A DNA stretch of 62,983 bases from NCBI GenBank assembly GCA_947464335.1, contig CANHWG010000007.1, positions 1 through 62,983 of the forward strand. The letters run 5' to 3'. Shown here piece by piece: positions 44,505-52,731 of this stretch. Every line of letters begins with the position of its first letter. The stretch's first letter is position 1. The notes below the pieces were generated by a model. That model saw only the letters and a program-made list of their open reading frames with translations, was not told where the DNA came from and did no database searches. Position numbers and translations under genes: made by a program. The stretch is from Flavobacteriaceae bacterium. Its GTDB lineage: Bacteria; Bacteroidota; Bacteroidia; Flavobacteriales; Flavobacteriaceae.

Positions 44505-45949
44505 TTATTTTTTTTATTCAAAAACAAATAATATACGGGTATTCCTAAGGCAACAATCAGTAATCCCAAGCCGGTGCTTGTGGTTTGATAGATTAATAAA
44601 GTGATACAAATTAAAGCCGTAATGATGATATAAAGCAAGGGTATAAACGGATAGCCGAACGCTTTATACGGTCGTTCTGCATCGGGTTCTTTTTTGCGCA
44701 GGATAAATATTCCATAAATAGTTAAGATGTAAAATAGTAAGGATGCAAACGTAGCATAGGTTAATAAATCACCATATCTACCAGAAATACATAAAACACA
44801 AGCCCAAAAACATTGAAACCACAATGCTTTAGCGGGAACATCTTTGTCATTTAATTCACCTGCTTGTTTAAAAAACAGGGCATCTTTAGCCATGGCATAA
44901 AACAAACGTCCACCCGACAATATTAATCCGCTATTGCAACCAAATGTTGAAACCATAATTAAACCCGCCATAACAAAAACACCAACATTTCCAAGAATCA
45001 TATTCGCTGCCGCTGTTCCTACTCTATCTTCATTGGCAAACATAATTCCGTTTCCTAAAACACTACCTGAATCGGGAGTTCCTTGCATTGGCAACAGGGC
45101 CAAATAAGCCACATTGGCTAAAATATAAATAACCGTAACTATCAAAGTCCCTAAAAACAAACTTCTTGGGATATTCTTTTTGGGCTCTTTTATTTCGGCT
45201 GCGATAAAAGTTACATTATTCCATGCATCACTGGAAAAAAGTGAATTAATAATGGTTGCTCCCATAGCGCCAAGCAATGCAACTCCAGCTAATTTGGTCA
45301 CCGTTATGGTTCCGTCTTCGTTTAAAACGGTTTGAGAAGCATCCCACATATGGGCGAAATTATTGGACAATACATCCGTTTTTAAGCCAACATACAATCC
45401 GAAAACAATTAAAGCAAAAAGGGCAATTAATTTGGTTGAAGTAAAAAACAATTGAATTGATTTTCCCGTTTTTACGCCACGTGTATTAATATATGTCAGT
45501 AATAAAATACTAAACATGGCCAAAACTTGCTTATTGGTAAAGACAAAACCGTCACCAATTTTTATTAATTCGGTATCTAAAACCGGAAAAAAAACAGCCG
45601 AATATTTGGCAAAAGCGACCGCAACAGCGGCAATAACACCTGTTTGTATCACCGTAAAAACCGTCCATCCGTATAAAAAAGAAGCCAACTTTCCGTAAGC
45701 ACGTTGAATGTATACAAATTGTCCGCCTGCATTGGGCATCATGCCTGCTAATTCGCCATAACTTAAGGCAGCTGACATGGTTAACAAACCAGTAACTAAC
45801 CAAATCACAAGTAACCAAGCGGCCGAACCTATGCCACGAGCCATTGCCGAGGTAACGATAAAAATACCGGATCCAATCATGGAACCGGCAACAATACTGG
45901 TGGCATCTATTAATCCTAAGGAACGTTTTAGTTCTTGTTTTTCTTGCAT
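44501..45949 (-). CDS. APC-family amino acid permease
   Basis: From the ATG at 45949 the protein has 482 residues and about twelve membrane helices. The N-terminus carries the APC signature ELKRSLGLIDATSIVAGSMIGSGIFI. Substrate cannot be assigned; LAT-like amino-acid exchangers are similar. The frame is open upstream to 46069, but the first 30 residues of that version overlap the -7 box and the terminator hairpin, so a start at 45949 (or 45979) is preferred. Confidence 0.9.
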   Translation of the reverse strand: MQEKQELKRSLGLIDATSIVAGSMIGSGIFIVTSAMARGIGSAAWLLVIWLVTGLLTMSAALSYGELAGMMPNAGGQFVYIQRAYGKLASFLYGWTVFTVIQTGVIAAVAVAFAKYSAVFFPVLDTELIKIGDGFVFTNKQVLAMFSILLLTYINTRGVKTGKSIQLFFTSTKLIALFALIVFGLYVGLKTDVLSNNFAHMWDASQTVLNEDGTITVTKLAGVALLGAMGATIINSLFSSDAWNNVTFIAAEIKEPKKNIPRSLFLGTLIVTVIYILANVAYLALLPMQGTPDSGSVLGNGIMFANEDRVGTAAANMILGNVGVFVMAGLIMVSTFGCNSGLILSGGRLFYAMAKDALFFKQAGELNDKDVPAKALWFQCFWACVLCISGRYGDLLTYATFASLLFYILTIYGIFILRKKEPDAERPYKAFGYPFIPLLYIIITALICITLLIYQTTSTGLGLLIVALGIPVYYLFLNKKNN

Positions 45950-46042
45950 TTTTTTGGTTTTTATTCCGTTGCGCTCCATGTAATTACTTGCCAATTCGCT
46001 AAAGCTTTGTGATGGTTTCGCATCGGTTGGTGGGTTAGTTTC

Positions 46043-46050
46043 CAAATATA
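46043..46050 (-). promoter_or_regulatory. -7 box of the permease gene
   Basis: The minus strand reads TATATTTG. It lies downstream of the upstream ATG at 46069 and so excludes it as a start. Confidence 0.5.
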
Positions 46051-46054
46051 AATA

Positions 46055-46084
46055 AAATAACCACGCCAAAAGACGTGGTTATTT
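46055..46084 (-). terminator. Terminator of the T9SS-protein gene
   Basis: AAATAACCACG and CGTGGTTATTT form an 11-bp stem with an 8-nt loop, 18 nt after the stop at 46102. Confidence 0.85.
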
Positions 46085-46101
46085 TTTGTAAATAAAAAAA
46101 A

Positions 46102-47907
46102 TTAATTTTTTATAAGCTTAATCGTTTCACTTGAGTTCGTTGTAATTACTCTTGCAAAATAAATGCCCTTTGAAAATTTACTTCCATTTAAAGACACTTC
46201 ATCTGAATCAAATGATTCTGTATAAATAGATTTTCCATAAACATCGAAAAGCTCAATAGTTTTAAATTGTTCGTTGTTAGTTTTAAATACCCAAGTATTT
46301 GAAGAAGGATTTGGAAACACCACTATTTTTGTAGAGCTTATAATTGATTGTTTCAAAGGATCAGGCACTTCAACCAATTCCCAATTTAAAGGATACCATG
46401 GTGACCAACCGCAGGCATTCCTTGCTCTTACTTCGAGACCAGTAATGCCAAAATTAAGAGACCCTACTAGTCTATTATTTTTTGAACCGCTTAAGGATAA
46501 CTTATTATTTATTGGTCTCCATTCCCAGTTTGCGGCAAGATTAATCTCTGTTGTAGTCATACCGCTGAATGTTGCCGTAACTCTATCATTAAGATTTAAA
46601 TCTGGCATAGTACTGGTAAAAGCATTAATTTGTCCTCCGGCACAAAAAGGCTTACTCTGAATATCACAAGTAAACGAGGTTAACGTTGGAAAACCAGAAT
46701 ATAGTGCAAATGTTCTTAGTGATGATTGACCACAAGAATTGGTAATAGTTGCTTGTAAAATTACAGAACCACTACCTATAAAATTAATGGTAGCTTGCGC
46801 ATTACTGGTGCCGCTTAATGTGGCAACACTAGAATTAGAAACTGACCATGAAACATTTTGACCCGCTGGCAAATTGGTTACCGTAAAAACCCTACTGCCT
46901 GAACAGGCATTGGTTAAACTTCCTGAGACCACAGCGGTACTTACAAATGTTGTTGAACCCGTATTAATAACAAATGTTTTAACGGTGGTTTGACCACAAG
47001 CATTTGTTATTGTAGCTGATAAGGTTTGTGCTCCATTACCATTAAAAGTAACTGTGACTCCAGTATTGGATTGGTTGAATAATGAACCTATACTAGGATT
47101 TGATAAAGTCCATGAAACAGACTGTCCTGAAGTAACTCCTGTAATAGTATAATTGGACGAACCTGTGCAAATTCCAGTTGTACCTGATATTATAGATGAA
47201 CTTGAAAAACTTGACCTACTAACGATACAACTTAACGGCGGTTGTGAAACACCATTAAAAACTGGAATAACTGAAACATTGGTAGGTAAAATTGTACCAG
47301 ACATCGGCGTTAATGTAATTGAGTTTAATCCTGAACTACTAAAATTCCAACCTGGATAAGACCAATTATAACTTAAACTTGCACCATTAGTATTGGTACT
47401 ATTTACTGTAAATGTTTTGGCAGATATGTCATTACAAGGAATGTTAACACTTGCTGGATTAATTGTAAATGTTGGTGGAGGAGCTTTTATTATTGGATTC
47501 CCACAGCTTCTATAAACCGACCCATTATTAAATTCAATATAAATAAAACTACCTGAAACTTGAATTTCGTTAGCTCCAATTGTACAACTTATTGAACCTG
47601 AATATTGTGTTGGAGCCCAAAATGAAGAAAGAATAGTCATAGATCCTTTTTCGATTGGATTAGATGAAGGAGAATTTTTTAAATATATCTTGACTGTTCC
47701 ATCACCAACAGCTTGGTTGTTTGCCCTTCCTAAAGTGAAATAAAAAAGTAGATTGTTACTTTGAGTATAGCCAAAATCAATTGTGTTACATAAATTTACT
47801 GTAGTTTGACTATTAACTAAAACTTGGTCTATTATTGCAGAAATTTGTGCATTACCATTATTACCTATAAACATAAGTAACATTATTAATTTTAATATTT
47901 TTTTCAT
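46102..47907 (-). CDS. T9SS-secreted protein with PKD-like repeats
   Basis: A 601-residue protein: signal peptide (MKKILKLIMLLMFIG...NAQ), a ~130-residue N-terminal domain, then PKD/Ig-like repeats. Two repeats are closely alike and end TITNACGQTTVKTF and TITNSCGQSSLRTF. The C-terminal ~75 residues form a type A T9SS sorting domain (VFPNPSSNTWVF, IELFDVYGKSIY, GIYFARV, ending IKLIKN). It is therefore exported to the cell surface or medium. Function unknown, no catalytic domain. Lies 20 nt after the outer-membrane protein gene, probably in one transcript. Confidence 0.88.
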   Translation of the reverse strand: MKKILKLIMLLMFIGNNGNAQISAIIDQVLVNSQTTVNLCNTIDFGYTQSNNLLFYFTLGRANNQAVGDGTVKIYLKNSPSSNPIEKGSMTILSSFWAPTQYSGSISCTIGANEIQVSGSFIYIEFNNGSVYRSCGNPIIKAPPPTFTINPASVNIPCNDISAKTFTVNSTNTNGASLSYNWSYPGWNFSSSGLNSITLTPMSGTILPTNVSVIPVFNGVSQPPLSCIVSRSSFSSSSIISGTTGICTGSSNYTITGVTSGQSVSWTLSNPSIGSLFNQSNTGVTVTFNGNGAQTLSATITNACGQTTVKTFVINTGSTTFVSTAVVSGSLTNACSGSRVFTVTNLPAGQNVSWSVSNSSVATLSGTSNAQATINFIGSGSVILQATITNSCGQSSLRTFALYSGFPTLTSFTCDIQSKPFCAGGQINAFTSTMPDLNLNDRVTATFSGMTTTEINLAANWEWRPINNKLSLSGSKNNRLVGSLNFGITGLEVRARNACGWSPWYPLNWELVEVPDPLKQSIISSTKIVVFPNPSSNTWVFKTNNEQFKTIELFDVYGKSIYTESFDSDEVSLNGSKFSKGIYFARVITTNSSETIKLIKN

Positions 47908-47927
47908 TTTTAATGATGTTTTTATTA

Positions 47928-48479
47928 TTATTTTTCTAAATGAATTTGTAAACCAAAACCAACATTAAATGCTTTTATCTTATTCTCGCTAAATTGACTA
48001 GAATTATTAGTTATACTATAGTCAATTGTTAACTCCAAGCCAACACTACTATTAAAATAGATGACTGGACCAACTTTAAAATTGAAATTATTAAATCTTG
48101 TATCTGAAGAACTAGTCCCATAATAATACCCCACTTGAGATAAAATATTTATAGTTTTTTCTGGCTTTAAAAAATAATATCTAGCAAAAGGTCCTACTCC
48201 ATAGCTGGTTACATTACTTCCTTGCTCAGGAATTGACAAACCAAAATTTCCTGATAGACCAACTGCAAATTTATCTATAATAAAAAAACCTATTACAGGA
48301 TTAATATACAGGCCACTACCAGAAACAGAACCTGAACTACCATCTGGGTTTGTATTTTCTATAGTAGATGAATTAAAATAAGCATTTCCCCCAACCAACC
48401 AATTGCGTTTGGTGATTTGAGCATTAGTAGTCGTAATAAACAGAACAATTAGGATACAAATAAATTTTAAAGTTTTCAT
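47928..48479 (-). CDS. Outer-membrane beta-barrel protein
   Basis: A 183-residue protein with a signal peptide (...TTNAQ) and alternating beta-strands ending in an aromatic-type terminal strand (FNVGFGLQIHLEK), as in small OmpW/OmpX-like barrels of Bacteroidota. Glycine and aromatic residues recur (VGLSGNFGL, VGPFARYYF). Co-transcribed with the T9SS protein downstream. Function unknown. Confidence 0.75.
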   Translation of the reverse strand: MKTLKFICILIVLFITTTNAQITKRNWLVGGNAYFNSSTIENTNPDGSSGSVSGSGLYINPVIGFFIIDKFAVGLSGNFGLSIPEQGSNVTSYGVGPFARYYFLKPEKTINILSQVGYYYGTSSSDTRFNNFNFKVGPVIYFNSSVGLELTIDYSITNNSSQFSENKIKAFNVGFGLQIHLEK

Positions 48480-48534
48480 AGTAATAATGATATAAAAGTG
48501 TAATTTAAAAGTTGTTTTTTCTATTTTTGAAGCG

Positions 48535-48606
48535 TCAAAAAACTTTTGTCAGAGATGGTTTTGTGACTGTGAGAGTTGTCTGCCTGGCAGATGGCTCTCT
48601 TTTTTA
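48535..48606 (+). ncRNA. Candidate small RNA, ~70 nt
   Basis: A TATTTTTG -7 box (48522-48529) on the plus strand is followed within 80 nt by a strong hairpin with a T tail (GAGAGTTGTCTGCCTGGCAG...CTCTCTTTTTT). No plus-strand gene lies upstream that would need this terminator. No -33 element is seen and conservation is unknown, so this is tentative. Confidence 0.3.
48571..48606 (+). terminator. Orphan plus-strand terminator hairpin
   Basis: GAGAG...CTCTC closes an inner TCTGCC/GGCAGA stem, followed by six Ts on the plus strand. On the minus strand there is no U-tract. Confidence 0.65.
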
Positions 48607-48843
48607 TGTAGTACTTTATCTCATAATTTTTTACTTAATTTTAAATTAATATATACGAAACACTACTCTGGATAATCAGATCATAGTATTATAAAAAATG
48701 GAGACTACTTTTGGGTAATACAATTTACTCCTCTAAAAAAAGTAAAGTGTGCGTACATAAAATGCGCTGTGGAACTTTATTTTATGAACTGATAAAAAAA
48801 TTATACTCTAAATCTAGGGAAACAATTCTATAAACACACAAAA

Positions 48844-48878
48844 AAATCTTACATTTTTTTATTAAAATTGTAAGATTT
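48844..48878 (-). terminator. Minus-strand terminator downstream of mazG
   Basis: AAATCTTACA pairs with TGTAAGATTT across a 15-nt AT loop, followed by a T run on the minus strand, about 140 nt after the mazG stop. Confidence 0.6.
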
Positions 48879-49015
48879 AACGTTTATTTAATGTTTGGCT
48901 GCAAACTATAAACAAGAAAGATAACGAATAAAAAAAGTTTATTTATTAAAATAAAAGGAATAAGGGAAAATATAGAGTGCATATTTAAATGCTAACTGCA
49001 AATGAAGACTGTACA

Positions 49016-49813
49016 CTATAATTTCTTCGCCTCTTCCCAAAAAACATCCATCTCCGCCAAGGTCATATCCATTAAAGGTTTACCAAGTTCTCCAGCTTTA
49101 CTTTCGAGGTATTGAAATCGTTTGATAAATTTTTTATTGGTGCGTTCTAATGCGTCTTCGGGATTTACGTTGAGGAATCGGGCATAATTAATCATTGAAA
49201 AAAGTACATCTCCAAATTCGGATTCTATTTTATCTTGATTTCCTGTTCGGACTTCGTCTTGCAGTTCCTGCAACTCTTCCTGCACTTTGTCCCAAACCTG
49301 ATGCGGTTCTTCCCAATCAAAACCTACACCTTTAACTTTATCTTGAATTCGGCTTGCTTTTACTAGAGCGGGCAATCCTTTTGGCACACCTTCTAAAACT
49401 GATTTTTTGCCTTCTTTGAGTTTGAGTTTCTCCCAGTTTTGCTTTACTTCTTCTTCATTGGCAACAACAACATCACTATAAATATGGGGATGGCGATGAA
49501 TTAGTTTATCGCAAATATCATTACATACATCGCCAATATCAAAGCCTGTAGTGATCGAAGTTGAACTATCGGTGGTTTCGCTACCTATTTTGGCATAAAA
49601 AACAATGTGTAAAAGTAAATCTCCCAATTCCTTTTTGATTTCTTGTAAATCATTATTCAAAATCGCATCACCCAATTCATAAGTTTCTTCAATAGTGAGA
49701 TGGCGAAGACTTTCAAACGTTTGCTTTTTGTCCCACGGACATTTAGCACGTAAATCGTCCATAATGTCAAGTAATCGGTTGAATGCTTCGAGTTGTTGTT
49801 GGCGTGTGTTCAT
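49016..49813 (-). CDS. mazG: Nucleoside triphosphate pyrophosphohydrolase MazG
   Basis: A 265-residue protein with two MazG-fold halves. The first contains CPWDKKQTFESLRHLTIEETYEL with the metal-binding glutamates and ELGDLLLHIVFYAKIG; the second repeats with EELQELQDEV and EFGDVLFSMINYARFL. It hydrolyses (d)NTPs to NMP and pyrophosphate in nucleotide-pool cleaning. The ATG at 49813 is overlapped by a word-repeat array. Confidence 0.95.
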   Translation of the reverse strand: MNTRQQQLEAFNRLLDIMDDLRAKCPWDKKQTFESLRHLTIEETYELGDAILNNDLQEIKKELGDLLLHIVFYAKIGSETTDSSTSITTGFDIGDVCNDICDKLIHRHPHIYSDVVVANEEEVKQNWEKLKLKEGKKSVLEGVPKGLPALVKASRIQDKVKGVGFDWEEPHQVWDKVQEELQELQDEVRTGNQDKIESEFGDVLFSMINYARFLNVNPEDALERTNKKFIKRFQYLESKAGELGKPLMDMTLAEMDVFWEEAKKL

Positions 49814-49884
49814 ATTAAATATTAAATTTAAGATATTAAATAAGCCAAAGAGATATTTAAAATTTAATATCTGATATTTAATAT
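49812..49884. repeat. Nested inverted word array upstream of mazG
   Basis: ATATTAAATAT (49812-49822) is inverted at 49874-49884, and AGATATTAAAT (49831-49841) is inverted at 49862-49872. The two pairs nest into one hairpin. Built from ATTAAAT-type words, it touches the mazG start codon, like the array at iaaA. Confidence 0.7.
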
Positions 49885-49902
49885 TACTTGTAAAAATAAA
49901 AA

Positions 49903-49930
49903 ATCCTATTACCAGTTTTAGTAATAGGAT
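49903..49930 (-). terminator. Terminator of the DUF5606 gene
   Basis: ATCCTATTAC and GTAATAGGAT form a perfect 10-bp stem with an 8-nt loop and a minus-strand T run. Confidence 0.88.
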
Positions 49931-49954
49931 ATGTAGTTATAAAAAAGTAATTAA

Positions 49955-50467
49955 CTATTTTTTGGGTTTGGTTTTGGCTTTAGTTTCAGAGGTAGATTTC
50001 TCTTTCGTTGGTTTACTTTCTTTTTTTACTTCTTCCACCACTTTCTCTTTTACTTCATCTGCATTATCTATTTTTGGTTCTTCTTTAGAAACCATTCCTT
50101 TTGACTGTAAGATATTGTACCAATTTAATACTTTTTTGATATCTGAAGCGTAGACTCTATCTTCATCATAATCAGGTAAAATTTCTTTAAAATAAGAGAT
50201 TAATGAAGCATTATCCTCTTTATGGGAAACAGCAGTTGGTCCTTCATTTTCTTTGATCGCTATTGTTCTCATTATTTCAACTAACGGCTTTTCTTCTGAA
50301 TAGGTATACATTGAAATTTCAGACAGTAAACTCACATTACTTCGCATTCCCACTGTGATTTTTTTTCCGTCTACTAATGACTCCGCTAAAAAACCTGAGC
50401 GAGTTTGAATCTTCAACTCAAATAATCCTGGTTTTCCAGCAATGGCTAATATTTTTTCTACGTTCAT
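49955..50467 (-). CDS. DUF5606 domain protein
   Basis: A 170-residue protein found widely in Bacteroidota next to def. The N-terminal ~120 residues start MNVEKILAIAGKPGLFELKIQ, the conserved DUF5606 opening, with a small beta domain and a helical part. The last ~45 residues are a Lys/Glu/Thr-rich low-complexity tail (KSKPTKEKSTSE-like), probably disordered. Function unknown. Own promoter and terminator. Confidence 0.85.
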   Translation of the reverse strand: MNVEKILAIAGKPGLFELKIQTRSGFLAESLVDGKKITVGMRSNVSLLSEISMYTYSEEKPLVEIMRTIAIKENEGPTAVSHKEDNASLISYFKEILPDYDEDRVYASDIKKVLNWYNILQSKGMVSKEEPKIDNADEVKEKVVEEVKKESKPTKEKSTSETKAKTKPKK

Positions 50468-50488
50468 TTTTTACTTTAATTAAGGGCA

Positions 50489-50496
50489 CAAATATA
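50489..50496 (-). promoter_or_regulatory. -7 box of the DUF5606 gene
   Basis: The minus strand reads TATATTTG, 21 nt before the ATG at 50467. Confidence 0.55.
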
Positions 50497-50502
50497 TATA
50501 AT

Positions 50503-50532
50503 TCAAATTCCAAATATCAAATTCCAATTTCC
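50503..50532. repeat. AAATTCC word array
   Basis: Jittered repeats of AAATTCC/AAATATC between def and the DUF5606 gene (CAAATTCCAAATATCAAATT and on). Another member of the intergenic word arrays of this window; the inverted partner downstream is only imperfect. Confidence 0.4.
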
Positions 50533-50607
50533 AAAAAAATAGAAATTAATAAACTTTTAAGGTATAACTAAAAAATATTGTAATGATTAAAATTAGAATT
50601 TCAGAAA

Positions 50608-51195
50608 CTATCTTCCTTTTTTATTGGCAAATTTCATTCGGTAATCAGGAAATGCTTTACCGTCCATGATGTTTTGAAGTTTCTTTTTAATCAATGTTTT
50701 TTTCAACATTGAGATTTTATCGGTAAATAAAATTCCTTCAATATGATCGTATTCGTGTTGAATTACTCGAGCTATCAATCCGTCAAACACTTCCGTTTTT
50801 TTGGTAAAGTTTTCATCACAATATTCAATCGTAATTCTCTCATTTCTATATACATCTTCACGCACATCTGGAATACTCAAACATCCTTCGTTAAAACTCC
50901 ATTCTTCTCCATCTTCTTTTAACATTTTAGCATTGATAAATGTTTTTTTGAAGTTTTTTAATTGAGATTGCTCTTCTTTTGATAATTCTGAACTATCGCT
51001 AAAAGGTTCCGTATCGATTACAAATAACCTAATCGGCATACCTACTTGTGGAGCAGCTAATCCAACACCATAGGCGTTATACATAGTTTCGTACATGTTG
51101 GTTATAATAGCTGCCAAATTTGGATAGTCTGGAGAAATCTCTGCTGCAACTTGCCTCAGAACTGGTTCTCCATAACCGTAAATAGGAATAATCAT
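50608..51195 (-). CDS. def: Peptide deformylase
   Basis: A 195-residue metalloenzyme that removes the N-formyl group from nascent proteins. The three motifs are present: GVGLAAPQVG (43-52), EGCLSIP (C105) and QHEYDH (H147, E148, H151), which bind Fe/Zn. Slightly long for the family because of an insertion around residues 65-85. A -7 box lies 60 nt upstream. Confidence 0.96.
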   Translation of the reverse strand: MIIPIYGYGEPVLRQVAAEISPDYPNLAAIITNMYETMYNAYGVGLAAPQVGMPIRLFVIDTEPFSDSSELSKEEQSQLKNFKKTFINAKMLKEDGEEWSFNEGCLSIPDVREDVYRNERITIEYCDENFTKKTEVFDGLIARVIQHEYDHIEGILFTDKISMLKKTLIKKKLQNIMDGKAFPDYRMKFANKKGR

Positions 51196-51254
51196 CTAGA
51201 TAATAAATTTTAGAATTTAGCATTAAAAAAAACTAATTTCTGATTTTTACGATG

Positions 51255-51262
51255 CAAAAATA
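51255..51262 (-). promoter_or_regulatory. -7 box upstream of def
   Basis: The minus strand reads TATTTTTG, located between the ruvX stop and def. It gives def its own promoter. Confidence 0.45.
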
Positions 51263-51268
51263 GTCAAA

Positions 51269-51685
51269 TTAAATCATTTTTCGAGTCAAATAATCTTGCA
51301 ATAAAATTGTAGCAGCTATTTCATCAACTAACCCTTTATTTTGACGTTGCTTCTTTTTCAAACCGCTATCAATCATGGTCTGAAAAGCCATTTTTGAGGT
51401 AAAACGCTCATCCACCCTAACGATGACTATTTCTGGAAAAGAAGCTTTGAATTCAGACACAAACTTTTCGATAATTGGAGCACTTTCAGAGGCCAAACCG
51501 TTCATTTGTTTGGGTTCACCAATAAGAACTTTAGAAACATTTTCATTAGAAAAATAAGCTGCCAAAAATGAAATGGTTGTTTCTGACGGAACAGTCGTTA
51601 GTCCTGAAGCAATAATTTGCAGTTCATCGGTAACGGCAATTCCAGTTCGTTTAATTCCGTAATCTAGGGCTAGAATTCTTGACAT
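51269..51685 (-). CDS. ruvX: Putative pre-16S rRNA nuclease / Holliday junction resolvase YqgF
   Basis: A 138-residue RNase H-fold protein with LALDYGIKRTGIAVTD (catalytic D7), a middle GEPKQMNG motif and VDERFTSK, then the C-terminal DEIAATILLQDYL. YqgF acts in 16S rRNA 5' maturation; a Holliday-junction role was proposed earlier. It starts 8 nt after the lipoprotein gene's stop. Confidence 0.94.
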   Translation of the reverse strand: MSRILALDYGIKRTGIAVTDELQIIASGLTTVPSETTISFLAAYFSNENVSKVLIGEPKQMNGLASESAPIIEKFVSEFKASFPEIVIVRVDERFTSKMAFQTMIDSGLKKKQRQNKGLVDEIAATILLQDYLTRKMI

Positions 51686-51693
51686 ATCCTAAT

Positions 51694-52584
51694 TTATTTA
51701 ATCGCTTGAAATTGGGCTACTACTTTCTTTCCTTCACCAAAGAACGTCAATAGCTCATTGTTAATTTTATAACGCTTTACCTGAACCAACATGGCGCCAA
51801 ACTTGTCTTCCAAAGTCATATTTGTACATACCATTCTGGTCATAATGACATCCGAAAAATCGATGGTATTTGAAGAAGGCATGATATAATTTCCTGCAAT
51901 GGTATTACACCCAGCAAATGCAGTAAATCTATCGTCTTTAGAATTAATTTTTAAGAAATTTTCTTTTTTGCCTTGAGTCAAAACTTTGGTGTTGTACAAA
52001 GAAAGTAATTTCCATTTTGTTTCTGCTAATGCAAATTTTCCAACTGCAGGATTAACCTTCTTAATTACAGTAGTAGTTTGAATTCGGTTATTCAAATCAA
52101 CAGTAGCATTATTATCGATAGAAGTTTCAAGAGAAGTATCGGTAGGTTGCTTAGCCAAAATATAATCATTTGCCAATGAACCTGTAATCTTTTGACCTGA
52201 GAGATCAAGTTGTGTTAGGGTGTTTTTACCAACTAGATAGTATTTCGGTTCATTTTCTACATTCGATAAAATAATAGTATTGCCATTTTTATTCCAAGTA
52301 AAATTTCCTTTTTTAATAAAATTTTTATTCCCTTTTCCTTGGTATCGTGTTTTAATTCTATAAGTTTCGTTTTCATTAATTACGATTTCTGTATCTAATC
52401 CTTCACAATCAGCACAGGGCAAAATTCCTTTATAAGTACCAACGTAATCAAGTGATTTTTTTGTATTGTGAGCATTTTCAACACTATTCTTTGTAGAATC
52501 TGTTTTTGATTCCGTTTGATTTATATTTTGTTTTTGACAGCTAAACATCAATAATAAAAACAACAGTAAAATATTTTTTCCCAT
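51694..52584 (-). CDS. Lipoprotein with NlpE-N and META domains
   Basis: A 296-residue lipoprotein (lipobox MFSC, ~residue 16). Residues ~47-140 are an NlpE-like barrel with the CxxC motif GILPCADCEGLDT, and residues ~185-296 are a META/HslJ domain (WKLLSLY, FTAFAGCNTIAGNY, MTRMVC). NlpE in E. coli senses surface and copper stress, and HslJ-like META domains relate to envelope stress. Role in this phylum unknown. Confidence 0.88.
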   Translation of the reverse strand: MGKNILLLFLLLMFSCQKQNINQTESKTDSTKNSVENAHNTKKSLDYVGTYKGILPCADCEGLDTEIVINENETYRIKTRYQGKGNKNFIKKGNFTWNKNGNTIILSNVENEPKYYLVGKNTLTQLDLSGQKITGSLANDYILAKQPTDTSLETSIDNNATVDLNNRIQTTTVIKKVNPAVGKFALAETKWKLLSLYNTKVLTQGKKENFLKINSKDDRFTAFAGCNTIAGNYIMPSSNTIDFSDVIMTRMVCTNMTLEDKFGAMLVQVKRYKINNELLTFFGEGKKVVAQFQAIK

Positions 52585-52604
52585 ATCAACAAAACTTAAC
52601 AGAC

Positions 52605-52612
52605 CAAAAATA
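52605..52612 (-). promoter_or_regulatory. -7 box of the NlpE-META gene
   Basis: The minus strand reads TATTTTTG, 20 nt before the ATG at 52584; ruvX probably shares this transcript. Confidence 0.5.
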
Positions 52613-52674
52613 TCAAATCAAATCGTAAAATAAAGTTAAATAAAAATGCATTTTTAACAATCATCTAAAAAAGA

Positions 52675-52682
52675 TATCTTTG
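52675..52682 (+). promoter_or_regulatory. -7 box of dapD
   Basis: TATCTTTG on the plus strand, exact match, 49 nt before the dapD ATG. Confidence 0.55.
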
Positions 52683-52731
52683 CGCACTCGAAAGTTTAGG
52701 TGATACATAAAGAAAGTAAAATTCAAAAACA

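Larger units (their letters stand above)
48480..49015. other. Intergenic region with two hairpins, no gene
   Basis: About 535 AT-rich bp between two minus-strand units. It holds a plus-strand terminator-like hairpin (48571-48606), a possible promoter box before it, and a minus-strand terminator (48844-48878). No protein-coding frame with family features is seen. Confidence 0.6.

Noticed and set aside
44501..46069. Longer 522-residue version of the amino-acid permease
   Set aside because: Its first codons lie in the terminator hairpin of the upstream gene and upstream of the -7 box at 46043-46050; the conserved APC N-terminus starts at 45949.
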